From Clostridiales bacterium (lineage in GTDB: Bacteria; Bacillota; Clostridia; Lachnospirales; Cellulosilyticaceae), in NCBI GenBank assembly GCA_019418225.1, contig DYCF01000038.1, forward strand, positions 1-37,690: a DNA stretch of 37,690 bases. The letters are read 5' to 3'. Under the pieces are notes generated by a model, which saw nothing but the letters and a program-made list of their open reading frames with translations, did no database searches and was not told the origin of the DNA. The position numbers and the translations under genes are program-made. Shown in pieces: positions 26,648-34,306 of this stretch. Each line of letters opens with the position of its first letter. Positions within the stretch are counted from its first letter, which is position 1.

Positions 26648-27160
26648 ATGAAAGTATTAGTAACATATTCAAGTAAAACAGGTAACACAAAGAAATTAGC
26701 AGAAGGTATTTTTGAAGGCTTAGAAGTAGCTGATAAACAAATTATGCCAATGAAAGAAGTAACAGATTTAGCAGCTTATGATGTGGTATTAGCAGGATAC
26801 TGGGTAGACAAAGCGGGCCCAAATGAAGAAGCTAAAGTATTTTTACAAGGTTTAGAAAACAAGGTAGTAGGCCTCTTTGCCACATTAGGTTTCTGGCCAG
26901 ATTCAGAGCATGCTTGGCAATCATTATGTAATGGGGAAGCATTAGTAAAAGATAAAAATAAGGTTATTGCAAAATACATTTGCCAAGGTAAATTAGATTC
27001 TAAGATCATCCAGATGTTTGAGAAGTTGCCACAAGACAACCCACATGCAGTCACACCAGAAAAAAGAAAACGCTATGAAATTGCTGCAAATCACCCAAGT
27101 AAGGTAGACCTTCTTGCAGGGGCTGAGTTGTTTAATGAAAGGCTGAAGGCAAATGTTTAG
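26648..27160 (+). CDS. Flavodoxin-family protein, probable electron donor
   Basis: 170 residues, cytoplasmic. It opens with MKVLVTYSSKTGNTKKLAEG, the flavodoxin phosphate-binding loop for FMN, then VVLAGYWVDKAGP and ATLGFWPDSEHA. It resembles the flavodoxins encoded beside anaerobic haem-degrading enzymes (Fusobacterium HmuF) and bilirubin-reductase-linked BilS more than classical flavodoxin. The ATG has GAGGTG upstream and the stop overlaps the radical SAM gene by 8 bases, which suggests a tight functional pair: reduced FMN would supply electrons to the iron-sulfur enzyme, or itself act on haem. Confidence 0.87.
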   Translation: MKVLVTYSSKTGNTKKLAEGIFEGLEVADKQIMPMKEVTDLAAYDVVLAGYWVDKAGPNEEAKVFLQGLENKVVGLFATLGFWPDSEHAWQSLCNGEALVKDKNKVIAKYICQGKLDSKIIQMFEKLPQDNPHAVTPEKRKRYEIAANHPSKVDLLAGAELFNERLKANV

Positions 27161-28361
27161 TCAGCGTATAAAAACCCATCATAGTGCCATGGCAAGTGGC
27201 AATAAATATTTGCTGGGCGTTAAAAATGTAGAGGAAGTACTTTCTAGTCCAAATGAAAGTGCCCACGAAAAAAATGCAACGATTTATATTCATGTACCAT
27301 TTTGCAAGAAGATTTGTAGTTTCTGCAATATGCGAAGAAGTCTACAAGAACCTAGTACACAGTATGCAGACTTAATTGTCAGGGAAATAGAGAATTACGG
27401 AAAGTTTAATTACATACAAGATACAGTATTTGATGCAGTTTACTTTGGTGGTGGTACCCCAACTACCTTATCTGGAGAGGCATTAGCGAAGATTTTAAAG
27501 GCACTTAAGCACACTTTTCGCTTGACAGCTAATGCAGAAATTACCATAGAAACTACAGTGACTGAGTTAACCTCAGAAAAAATAAAGACCTTAGTAGCGG
27601 CTGGAGTAAATCGTTTTTCAGTAGGTATTCAGACATTTGATGAAGAAGGCAGAAAGTTGATGGGGAGAGTTGGTAGTGGTACCCAGGCGTATAAAAAGCT
27701 TAAGGAACTTAAAAGTTATGAAAATGTTACAGTAAGTATGGACCTTATTTATAATTATCCAAAGCAAACTATGGCGAGTTTATATAGTGATTTAGATAAA
27801 ATTATAGCTTTGGATTTGGATGGATTTTCCATGTACTCCCTTATTAATATGAAGGAAACAGCTATAGAGGGGGCACAAAGTCAGGAAAACGATGAGGTTA
27901 TGTTTTTTGCCATTAGTGAATATATGAAAAAGGCTGGTTATAATTTTTTAGAGCTTACGAAGATGGTAAAGAAAGATGCCTATAAATATATTAGCAACCG
28001 TCATCAAGGTGCAGATACATTACCTCTTGGTGCAGGGGCAGGTGGCTCCATAGGCGGGCTTGCTATGATGAATCCTATAAAGTTAGAGGAATATGAAAAG
28101 AGTGTGCAAGAGTTTAATACAAGAAGTGGGATGCATTTTAAAAGTGACTATAAGCAGGTTGTAAAATTCAAAGGGGATTTGCAGATGTTATATCTTCCAA
28201 AGAATGAAAGCTTATATAAAGAGCGCATGAAATATGAAGAGGTCTTAGAACAGTTAGTAACACAAGAAATGGTAGTACCGGAAGCAACGTATTACCGTTT
28301 AACGACTAAAGGAATATTCTGGGGCAACACAATTTCAAGGCAGTTATCATTACTCATATAA
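27153..28361 (+). CDS. ChuW/HutW-like radical SAM enzyme, anaerobic haem opening
   Basis: 402 residues of the HemN/HemW radical SAM superfamily. IYIHVPFCKKICSFCNMRRS holds the CxxxCxxC iron-sulfur ligands C51, C55 and C58; YFGGGTPTTLS is the SAM glycine motif; ETTVTELTSEKIKTLVAAGVNRFSVGIQTF follows. In this superfamily, members beside haem transporters (ChuW, HutW, HmuW) transfer methyl and open haem without oxygen to anaerobilin, freeing iron. Haem transporter plus flavodoxin upstream make that role more likely than coproporphyrinogen oxidase or the HemW chaperone. No biosynthetic haem genes are nearby. Last gene of the operon. Confidence 0.83.
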   Translation: MFSQRIKTHHSAMASGNKYLLGVKNVEEVLSSPNESAHEKNATIYIHVPFCKKICSFCNMRRSLQEPSTQYADLIVREIENYGKFNYIQDTVFDAVYFGGGTPTTLSGEALAKILKALKHTFRLTANAEITIETTVTELTSEKIKTLVAAGVNRFSVGIQTFDEEGRKLMGRVGSGTQAYKKLKELKSYENVTVSMDLIYNYPKQTMASLYSDLDKIIALDLDGFSMYSLINMKETAIEGAQSQENDEVMFFAISEYMKKAGYNFLELTKMVKKDAYKYISNRHQGADTLPLGAGAGGSIGGLAMMNPIKLEEYEKSVQEFNTRSGMHFKSDYKQVVKFKGDLQMLYLPKNESLYKERMKYEEVLEQLVTQEMVVPEATYYRLTTKGIFWGNTISRQLSLLI

Positions 28362-28490
28362 AATAAGTTATTTAATGTCATGCATCATCTCATTAGAGCT
28401 AAAAGTAAAATGAAGGGACAAGTTATGAAATAAAGTATGTTACATAGAATTAGCATAAGTGTTACCTGTTTGTAATATAAGGAGAATATA

Positions 28491-28538
28491 ATGAAAGAAA
28501 TACAGAAAATAGTATTTGCAAGGGGGATATTATGCTAA
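28491..28538 (+). CDS. 15-residue leader ORF
   Basis: AAGGAG at 28479-28484 stands 6 bases before an ATG that opens a 15-codon frame (MKEIQKIVFARGILC). Its stop overlaps the ATG of the SLH-GH18 gene by 7 bases (ATGCTAA). The site is stronger-looking than most, so the leader may be translated and coupled to the downstream gene. No amino-acid repeat or attenuator is visible. It may be chance. Confidence 0.3.
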   Translation: MKEIQKIVFARGILC

Positions 28539-29917
28539 TTTTAAAAAAATGGATAAGTGGCATTGCTTTAGCAAGTCTATGTGTCTCCACGGCTTATGGC
28601 GCTACTAATAGTGATGCGAATCTAGTAGAAAAAGCAAGCTTTGCCAAAAGCCTAGATGATTTACAGACAGGAAGTAATAAGATAGATGTAATGCTAGAAG
28701 GAAATTTAACAAGAGAAGAAGCTGCCGTACTTATTGTAGAAGCATTAGGCTACAAGAGTTTAGCTGCAAATTATGAAAACAGCAATAGCTTCAAAGATGT
28801 AACAACACATAAAGGTGAGATTAATTTAGTAAAAGCTTTAGGCCTTATGAACGGGACTAGTCAAAATGCTTTTAATCCCAAAGCCTATGTGAGCGCAGAA
28901 AGTGCCAAGACAATCATTAGCCGTATACAAGCTAAGTTAGAAACACCACTCAAATGGCAGCATGCCTGCTATGCAATTAGTTCAAGCAGTCAGATGGACC
29001 GCATTACAAATTATGATGCTATCAGTTTTGGGTGGGCAAGTTTAGCTTATAATAATGGTGATTTCTCAGTAAGTACAACAAGTGGAGACTTTAAAGTACC
29101 ATCTAGTTTTGAGATTCCTGTGGATTTGGCACAAAATAATGGAGTAGAAACGTATCTAATGGTTTACTATGATAACAAAGATAATGCAGTAAATAAGCTT
29201 TTTACAGATCAAGCTAAACGTAACCAGCTTATTAAGGAACTTGTCAGTTTATGTAATGGCGTGACTAAAGAGGGGCAGACAAGAAGTTTTGACGGTCTTA
29301 CCATAGACTTTGAGCAATTTTACAGTAGCGATTTAAAGGCACCTTATATGACTTTCTTAAAAGAACTTAAAGCCGCTTTAGCTGCCCAAGGTAAAAGGCT
29401 CAATGTAGCGGTTCAGCCAACTACTAATTTTAAGGGCTATGACTATAAGGGCATTGGTGAAGTCGCAGATCATGTCATCCTTATGGCACATGACTATGGT
29501 GCAAAGACCTTAACAGCAAACGATCAAGCAGCAGGTACTACGAATACGCCAATAACGCCAATCAAGGCAGTTTATGGTACCTTAGAAGAAGCTGTAAATG
29601 CCATCTCAAATAAAGATAAAATCGCCCTTCAAATCAGCTATGCTAGTGTGCAGTGGCAAGTAAAAAACAACAAGGTTACAAATAGCAGTGCTTTTACACC
29701 AAGCTATGCACAAATCCAAAGTCGCTTAAATACAGTAGGCACTACTATACATTTCGATGAAACAACTCAAGATACATATGCCACCTACGAAGCAGATGGG
29801 ATGAAAAATGTGATTTGGTATGAAGACCAAAGAAGTACACAGGCAAAAATTGATTTAGCCAAGCTTCTAGGCATCACAAGTGTCTCTTACTGGCGTTTAG
29901 GCAATATGCCAAATTAA
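28532..29917 (+). CDS. Secreted SLH-domain GH18 glycosidase
   Basis: 461 residues. A signal peptide (cleavage near AYGA-TN, about residue 24) is followed by an S-layer-homology region (about 50-140: NLTREEAAVLIVEALGY, NSFKDVTTHKGEINLVKALGLM, FNPKAYVSAESAKTIISR) for cell-wall attachment, then a GH18 domain. The catalytic motif FDGLTIDFEQF gives D254, D259 and E261 (acid); VILMAHDYG and SVSYWRLGNMP are late GH18 motifs. The closest known relatives I recall are spore/peptidoglycan N-acetylglucosaminidases (YaaH/SleL type), so a wall or spore-cortex substrate is more likely than chitin. AGGGGG precedes the ATG. Confidence 0.87.
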   Translation: MLILKKWISGIALASLCVSTAYGATNSDANLVEKASFAKSLDDLQTGSNKIDVMLEGNLTREEAAVLIVEALGYKSLAANYENSNSFKDVTTHKGEINLVKALGLMNGTSQNAFNPKAYVSAESAKTIISRIQAKLETPLKWQHACYAISSSSQMDRITNYDAISFGWASLAYNNGDFSVSTTSGDFKVPSSFEIPVDLAQNNGVETYLMVYYDNKDNAVNKLFTDQAKRNQLIKELVSLCNGVTKEGQTRSFDGLTIDFEQFYSSDLKAPYMTFLKELKAALAAQGKRLNVAVQPTTNFKGYDYKGIGEVADHVILMAHDYGAKTLTANDQAAGTTNTPITPIKAVYGTLEEAVNAISNKDKIALQISYASVQWQVKNNKVTNSSAFTPSYAQIQSRLNTVGTTIHFDETTQDTYATYEADGMKNVIWYEDQRSTQAKIDLAKLLGITSVSYWRLGNMPN

Positions 29918-29985
29918 AAAATGGTATGAGATTTAACAAATAGTGGAATTTACATTAAAATAAAAAATAAAAATATAATTTTTAG

Positions 29986-30014
29986 TTGAAAATAATAATA
30001 TTTTCTAATAAAAT
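29986..30014 (+). promoter_or_regulatory. Promoter of tRNA-Leu
   Basis: TTGAAA (29986-29991), 17-base spacer, TAAAAT (30009-30014). It ends about 20 bases before the tRNA, the right distance for a short leader. Confidence 0.65.
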
Positions 30015-30035
30015 AGAGGTAGAGATAAACAACAC

Positions 30036-30118
30036 GCAGAGGTGGCGGAATGGCAGACGCGCTAGATTCAGGTTCTAGTACCAGCAATGGTGTGGGGGTT
30101 CAAGTCCCCTTCTCTGTA
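30036..30118 (+). tRNA. tRNA-Leu(CAG)
   Basis: 83-nt class II tRNA. The acceptor GCAGAGG pairs with TCTCTGT (30111-30117); the anticodon stem CTAGA/TCTAG encloses TTCAGGT with anticodon CAG (reads CUG). A long variable arm (CCAGCAATGG) is present, and the T arm contains GGTTCAAGTCC. Discriminator A at 30118; CCA is not encoded. It has its own promoter and terminator. Confidence 0.96.
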
Positions 30119-30154
30119 TCAATCTCAAGTGGTGTTTTAAATTTCTACATAGGA

Positions 30155-30197
30155 GAGCCCTCCAGCCTATTATCAAGGCTTTGGAGGGCCTTTTTTT
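30155..30197 (+). terminator. Rho-independent terminator of tRNA-Leu
   Basis: GCCCTCC plus AGCC pair with GGCT plus GGAGGGC across a short loop, followed by seven T. Strong structure. Confidence 0.93.
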
Positions 30198-30482
30198 GCT
30201 GTGGGAAAATATTAAAAAGAAAGTTGAATGTAAAAAAATATTACTTAGTCTATAGCCGAATTTAATTAAGTTTTAAGCAATAAGTGGGGATTTTATTTTT
30301 TTAGGACATATATCTTAGTGTAGGAACGAAGTTAAAACTCAAAGGCATAAACCAGAAAGCTTAATCTTTAATCCCAATACCAAGTGCTAGAACTTTTTTA
30401 GGGGAGGCAGGCGATGGAGGGCTGCGATGATGCAGGGACGGTGGCGTTAGTGAGATAGACACAGTGACTGCAAATTTTAGAA
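30198..30482. other. Non-coding gap, degenerate
   Basis: No ORF with a ribosome binding site. Between about 30400 and 30480 base composition turns GC-richer (GGAGGGCTGCGATGATGCAGG), unlike the flanks, which fits decayed foreign or displaced DNA joined to the remnant that follows. Confidence 0.4.
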
Positions 30483-30759
30483 CAATCCTATTATCAGAAG
30501 GCCTTTGAACTTTGCAAGGATCCAGGGCTATAGCAGAGTCTATAGTTTAAACATGTAGCAAGGAAAAAGGGTAAGCCTCCCACTTCTTCTGATCTTTATA
30601 AGGTACAAATGAATAAGCAGCTTCCAAGTAGGCAAGTTTTCACTGAGATGAAGTAAATCCTTGGGAGGCGATTGATGGATTTTTAGTGATGCAAAAGCTG
30701 CTTATAAGTGGGTGCTTGAAAGAAAAGAGGAGGCTGAGAAGATAGGGTACAAGGTGTAA
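30483..30759 (+). pseudogene. Coding remnant with stops and a frameshift
   Basis: Protein-like text appears in two frames. In one frame: KHVARKKGKPPTSSDLYKVQ, then MNKQLPSRQVFTEMK before a stop at 30654, with earlier in-frame stops. In the next frame: SDAKAAYKWVLERKEEAEKI then GYKV and a stop at 30757-30759. Codon use and composition look coding, but no intact start is found. I do not recognise the family. It may be the 3' end of a lost gene. Confidence 0.35.
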
Positions 30760-30781
30760 CAATACATAGCATTGCAAAAGA

Positions 30782-30826
30782 AATAAGTTCATTTTACGAG
30801 GTAAAATGAACTTATTTCTTTTTTTG
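30782..30826 (+). terminator. Rho-independent terminator / perfect inverted repeat
   Basis: AATAAGTTCATTTTAC (30782-30797) pairs with GTAAAATGAACTTATT (30801-30816) over a 3-base loop, followed by TCTTTTTTTG. Its right arm carries the same TGAACTT word as the operator repeats just downstream, so it may be both a terminator and a binding site. Confidence 0.8.
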
Positions 30827-30837
30827 TTTAACTAAAA

Positions 30838-30930
30838 TGAACTTCTTAAAAATAATATTTGAACTTTCTGGATTAAATACTTGAACTTTAAAGAGGTGAG
30901 TGATATTATTAGAACAAAATAAATGAACTT
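30838..30930 (+). promoter_or_regulatory. Promoter with TGAACTT operator repeats at 22-bp spacing
   Basis: TGAACTT occurs at 30838, 30860, 30882 and 30924: steps of 22, 22 and 42 bases. The third copy forms the -35: TTGAAC (30881-30886), 17-base spacer, TATTAT (30904-30909). The fourth lies just after the expected transcription start. Copies therefore sit on one DNA face across the promoter, as expected for cooperative repression or ligand-switched control by the XRE-aminotransferase encoded downstream. Confidence 0.65.
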
Positions 30931-30980
30931 TTTTGAATTTTTAAAGAATAGTATATTTGATGAGTCAAGAAGGGGAATGA

Positions 30981-32495
30981 ATGATGGCTGATAAAATATT
31001 TGCAGAACGATTTAAGGAAGCAATGAACAAACAGGGAATGAAACAGGTTGATTTGATTCGAGCGGCAACTACGGGGGGAATTAAACTTGGCAAGAGTCAA
31101 ATCAGTCAATATGTAAGTGGAAAAGCAGTGCCTAGAGAAAATATTGGTCATTTCCTTGCGGAGATTTTGAATGTTGATGTTAAGTGGTTATATGGTAAAG
31201 ATTTAAAATCTGATGGGACTGGTAATGACAATATGGTGAGGTTATCTAGTGAATGTGCTAGAGGAGAAAGGGGAATAAGTATGCGTGAATTTAAAAAATC
31301 ATCAAAGTTAGATAATGTTTTATATGATGTAAGGGGGCCTGTTGTAGAGGAAGCAACAAGGATGGAGGAAAGTGGTACACATGTACTAAAGCTGAATATC
31401 GGGAATCCGGCACCATTTGGTTTTCGTACACCAGATGAGGTTATATATGATATGCAAAGGCAATTAACAGCGTGCGAGGGATATTCAGCAGCTAAAGGAC
31501 TTTTTTCTGCTAGAAAAGCAATTATGCAATATGCTCAGCTTAAAAACATTCCTAATGTTTCTATAGAAGATATTTATACAGGAAATGGTGTAAGTGAACT
31601 CATTAATTTGAGTATGTCTGCATTACTTGATAATGGTGATGAAGTGCTAGTTCCTGCACCAGATTATCCATTGTGGACTGCTTGCGTAACATTAGCAGGT
31701 GGAAAGGCAGTTCATTATATTTGCGACGAACAAGCTGAGTGGTATCCTGATATGGAGGATATAAAAAAGAAGATAACTGACAAGACAAAAGCAATTGTAA
31801 TTATTAACCCTAATAATCCTACAGGGGCATTATATCCAAAAGAGATTCTGCAGCAAATTGTAAATATTGCAAGGGAACATCAGCTTATTATTTTTTCAGA
31901 TGAAATATATGATCGTTTAGTAATGGACGGAGAAGAACATATATCTATTGCATCATTAGCACCAGATTTATTTTGTGTTACTTTTAGCGGCTTATCAAAG
32001 TCACATATGATTGCGGGATTTAGAATAGGTTGGATGGTTCTGAGTGGGAATAAAAATATGGCGAGAGATTATATGCAAGGGCTTAATATGCTATCCAACA
32101 TGAGGCTTTGTTCAAATGTACCAGCTCAATCGATTGTTCAAACTGCACTGGGTGGTTATCAAAGTGTTAATAACTATATTGTCCCAGGGGGAAGAGTATA
32201 TGAACAACGAGAATATATATATAAGGCGCTTAATGATATACCAGGAGTAAGTGCGGTAAAGCCTAAAGCTGCATTTTATATTTTTCCTAAAATAGATATT
32301 AAAAAGTTTAATATTTTGGATGATGAGAAGTTTGCACTGGATTTATTGAGAGATAAGAAAATACTCATTATACATGGTGGAGGATTTAATTGGGGAAAAC
32401 CAGATCATTTCCGTGTTGTTTATTTGCCACGTATAGAGGTGTTAGAGGATGCTGTTAAAAAGATTGGTGATTTTCTCAGTTACTATAAACAATAA
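30981..32495 (+). CDS. XRE helix-turn-helix fused to AlaA-type aminotransferase
   Basis: 504 residues. Residues 1-75 are an XRE/Cro-type DNA-binding domain (FAERFKEAMNKQGMKQVDLI, KSQISQYVSGKAVPR). A linker to about 100 is followed by a full fold-type I PLP aminotransferase very like Escherichia coli AlaA, the glutamate-pyruvate aminotransferase (FKKSSKLDNVLYDVRGPV, LNIGNPAPFGF, PAPDYPLWTA, INPNNPTGA, SLSKS-type GLSKSHMIAGFRIGW). The PLP lysine is K340. The start with AAGGGG upstream is at 30981 (or ATG 30984). An internal ATG at 31281 with AAAGGGG 7 bases upstream would give a 404-residue enzyme alone, the length of AlaA. It probably controls its own promoter. Confidence 0.9.
   Translation: MMADKIFAERFKEAMNKQGMKQVDLIRAATTGGIKLGKSQISQYVSGKAVPRENIGHFLAEILNVDVKWLYGKDLKSDGTGNDNMVRLSSECARGERGISMREFKKSSKLDNVLYDVRGPVVEEATRMEESGTHVLKLNIGNPAPFGFRTPDEVIYDMQRQLTACEGYSAAKGLFSARKAIMQYAQLKNIPNVSIEDIYTGNGVSELINLSMSALLDNGDEVLVPAPDYPLWTACVTLAGGKAVHYICDEQAEWYPDMEDIKKKITDKTKAIVIINPNNPTGALYPKEILQQIVNIAREHQLIIFSDEIYDRLVMDGEEHISIASLAPDLFCVTFSGLSKSHMIAGFRIGWMVLSGNKNMARDYMQGLNMLSNMRLCSNVPAQSIVQTALGGYQSVNNYIVPGGRVYEQREYIYKALNDIPGVSAVKPKAAFYIFPKIDIKKFNILDDEKFALDLLRDKKILIIHGGGFNWGKPDHFRVVYLPRIEVLEDAVKKIGDFLSYYKQ
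31267..31283 (+). promoter_or_regulatory. Internal ribosome binding site deciding a second start
   Basis: AAAGGGG at 31267-31273 lies 7 bases before the in-frame ATG at 31281 (codon 101 of the fusion). The ATG marks exactly where AlaA homology begins, so a free aminotransferase may be made from the same message. Confidence 0.5.
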
Positions 32496-32582
32496 TTAAA
32501 ATAAAGCGGCTAACGTTGCATTATCAGCTTAAATTTTGAGCTTGAAATATGAAAGTTAGAAGTTGAACTTTCATACGCTATG

Positions 32583-32628
32583 AAAAGGGAGTTATTGCGA
32601 AATAAATTTCACAATAACTCCCTTTAAC
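32583..32628 (+). terminator. Rho-independent terminator
   Basis: AAAGGGAGTTATTG pairs with CAATAACTCCCTTT, enclosing GAAAT/ATTTC. It follows the XRE-aminotransferase gene. The T-tail is short. Confidence 0.72.
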
Positions 32629-32698
32629 AGTTGGTTTCTCTATACTTTATGGCGGGACTTAATATTTTAAAACTTTTTAATTTTATTGTCTATAAATA

Positions 32699-32728
32699 TT
32701 TACAATATTTGCAATAGTGTGATATTAT
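32699..32728 (+). promoter_or_regulatory. Candidate promoter of surface protein gene
   Basis: TTTACA (32699-32704), 18-base spacer, TATTAT (32723-32728). It would give a long leader of about 175 bases before the ATG at 32912. Confidence 0.4.
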
Positions 32729-32911
32729 ATTTTTGAGGTTAAGGAATAATTTGGTAGATATATCATTCATTAACTAATAGCGCTTAGGTTAATAAGGTTT
32801 TGGGAGGGGAGACTTAATGGTATAAAGATGCTACTAAAAGGTTGTTCTACATATCTCATAGTATTGATACATTAAAAATGGTCAAGAAATTAATTGGGGA
32901 GGGGATTTTGA

Positions 32912-34168
32912 ATGAGTCATTCACTTAAGGTAAAGACAGCAAAAGTTTTGATGCTTGCAATGATGGGGACTTGTATAAGCACTACAATATGGGCAGAAGA
33001 AACACCAGTAAATGTAGTGCAAGAGGCCGGCAGCGTAGATGGGGGCGCAGCTGAAGAAGATAGTAATACAGTTGGGGCTGTAGAAGTATCAGAAGCTACG
33101 GAAAAAGTAGAGGGAGTAGAAGAAAATGTGCAAGCACCTGAGCTGGGGGAAGAAATAGTTGCCGATGAAAATAGTGAGAAAGCAGCTAAGGAAACAGATA
33201 ATGAAGAGTGCCTATCATCAGAGATTATTGAAGATGATACGACAGGATTATCTGAAAAATTAGCTAAGATTAAAAATACTTTACCAATGAATAGACCATT
33301 ATGGATTGCAGGAAACTTTAATTTCTTTATTTTTGATACGCATGAGATGACAAATGGGGATTCCGAAGGACGTGTAGCAGTAGGCAAAAAGGCAATTTAT
33401 AACCAATATGCTATTGCTCAAACGATAACAACTGAGGAAAATCAATATCCGGTAGCTGTTGTGTTAGGTAATGGGGGGAGCTTCTCATTAACAAGTGGTC
33501 AAGTAAGTGGCAATATTATTACAGATAGCAAAGACAATGTGACATTACAATATGCAGGTGCGGGTGCTATAGATGAAATGAATGTCAATAATGATATCAT
33601 TGATTTTGCAGCACTTCAGAAAAAGTACATTGTGTTATCTTATTTCTTAGCACTGAAGGTACCTACAGGAACAGTACAATATAATCAGTATAATAAGAAT
33701 TGCTTAGAATTAAAGGCGTCTGATGATGCAGATAAGATGGTAGTCTTTACATTGCCACCAGATGTAACAAGCTTAGGTGAAATCCAAATTTCTAATATTG
33801 ACATGGAAAAACAACCTACGATTGTCATTAACTCTATGGGAAATGCCATTGGCCAGACAGCCCAAATGATGATTAATGGTAGCAGTGAACTTGCAAAGTC
33901 TTATGCAGGCAGAATTATTTGGAATTTACCACTTGCAATGCCGGGGCATGATATACCAATCGCAGGAACGATTTATGGCAGTGTACTTGCACCAACAGGT
34001 GATTTTAGAGTAGCAGGCTATGGCAATATTGAGGGAACATTTATTGCAAATTCATTTGTTTCCAAAGGTAATTTCGAAGGTCATAACAATCCATTTATAG
34101 GCAAATTACCACCAATTACTTGTCCTAATTTAGAGGAATTAGAGTACTGGATGAATTTACAGCCATAA
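32912..34168 (+). CDS. Secreted choice-of-anchor A domain protein
   Basis: 418 residues. A signal peptide (cleavage near IWAEE, about residue 28) is followed by an acidic, low-complexity Glu/Val/Ala region to about residue 115, then a choice-of-anchor A domain (about 128-405): FNFFIFDTHEMTNGDSEGRV near its start, IPIAGTIYGSVLAPTGDF and GNIEGTFIANSF near its end. Such domains occur in extracellular surface proteins with varied anchors; none (LPXTG, SLH, transmembrane tail) is visible here, so it may be released or held by a partner. GGGGAGGGG precedes the ATG. Biochemical role is unknown. Confidence 0.83.
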   Translation: MSHSLKVKTAKVLMLAMMGTCISTTIWAEETPVNVVQEAGSVDGGAAEEDSNTVGAVEVSEATEKVEGVEENVQAPELGEEIVADENSEKAAKETDNEECLSSEIIEDDTTGLSEKLAKIKNTLPMNRPLWIAGNFNFFIFDTHEMTNGDSEGRVAVGKKAIYNQYAIAQTITTEENQYPVAVVLGNGGSFSLTSGQVSGNIITDSKDNVTLQYAGAGAIDEMNVNNDIIDFAALQKKYIVLSYFLALKVPTGTVQYNQYNKNCLELKASDDADKMVVFTLPPDVTSLGEIQISNIDMEKQPTIVINSMGNAIGQTAQMMINGSSELAKSYAGRIIWNLPLAMPGHDIPIAGTIYGSVLAPTGDFRVAGYGNIEGTFIANSFVSKGNFEGHNNPFIGKLPPITCPNLEELEYWMNLQP

Positions 34169-34174
34169 AAAGCA

Positions 34175-34235
34175 AAAAACAAAGGAAGTGCTATGGAACG
34201 ATTTAAACCGTTTCATAGCACTTCCTTTGTTTTTG
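34175..34235 (+). terminator. Rho-independent terminator
   Basis: CAAAGGAAGTGCTATG pairs with CATAGCACTTCCTTTG, with AACG/CGTT inside, followed by TTTTTG. A strong stem, similar in sequence to the one at 12981-13047. Confidence 0.9.
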
Positions 34236-34306
34236 TACTTGAATAAATTTAATTAAAATGGGTAAAGTAATTGAGGTTAATTTATACAACATAGAGGAGT
34301 GAAAAT

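Larger units (their letters stand above)
32496..32911. other. Intergenic region upstream of choice-of-anchor A gene
   Basis: It holds a terminator (32583-32628), an inverted repeat with ATGAAAGTT/AACTTTCAT (32549-32574) carrying another TTGAACTT word, a candidate promoter (32699-32728) and a 5' leader of about 175 bases without recognisable riboswitch. No ORF seen. Confidence 0.5.

Noticed and set aside
27153..28361. Oxygen-independent coproporphyrinogen oxidase or HemW annotation
   Set aside because: Superfamily motifs alone would allow it, but the haem transporter and flavodoxin in the same operon and absence of haem synthesis genes favour haem degradation.
30050..30265. 71-codon plus-strand ORF
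   Set aside because: It runs through tRNA-Leu and its terminator; the frame is a by-product of those RNA elements.
30838..30930. CRISPR-like interpretation of the repeats
   Set aside because: Repeats are only 7-9 bases, spacers are not uniform over the set and no cas genes are present; promoter placement fits an operator array.
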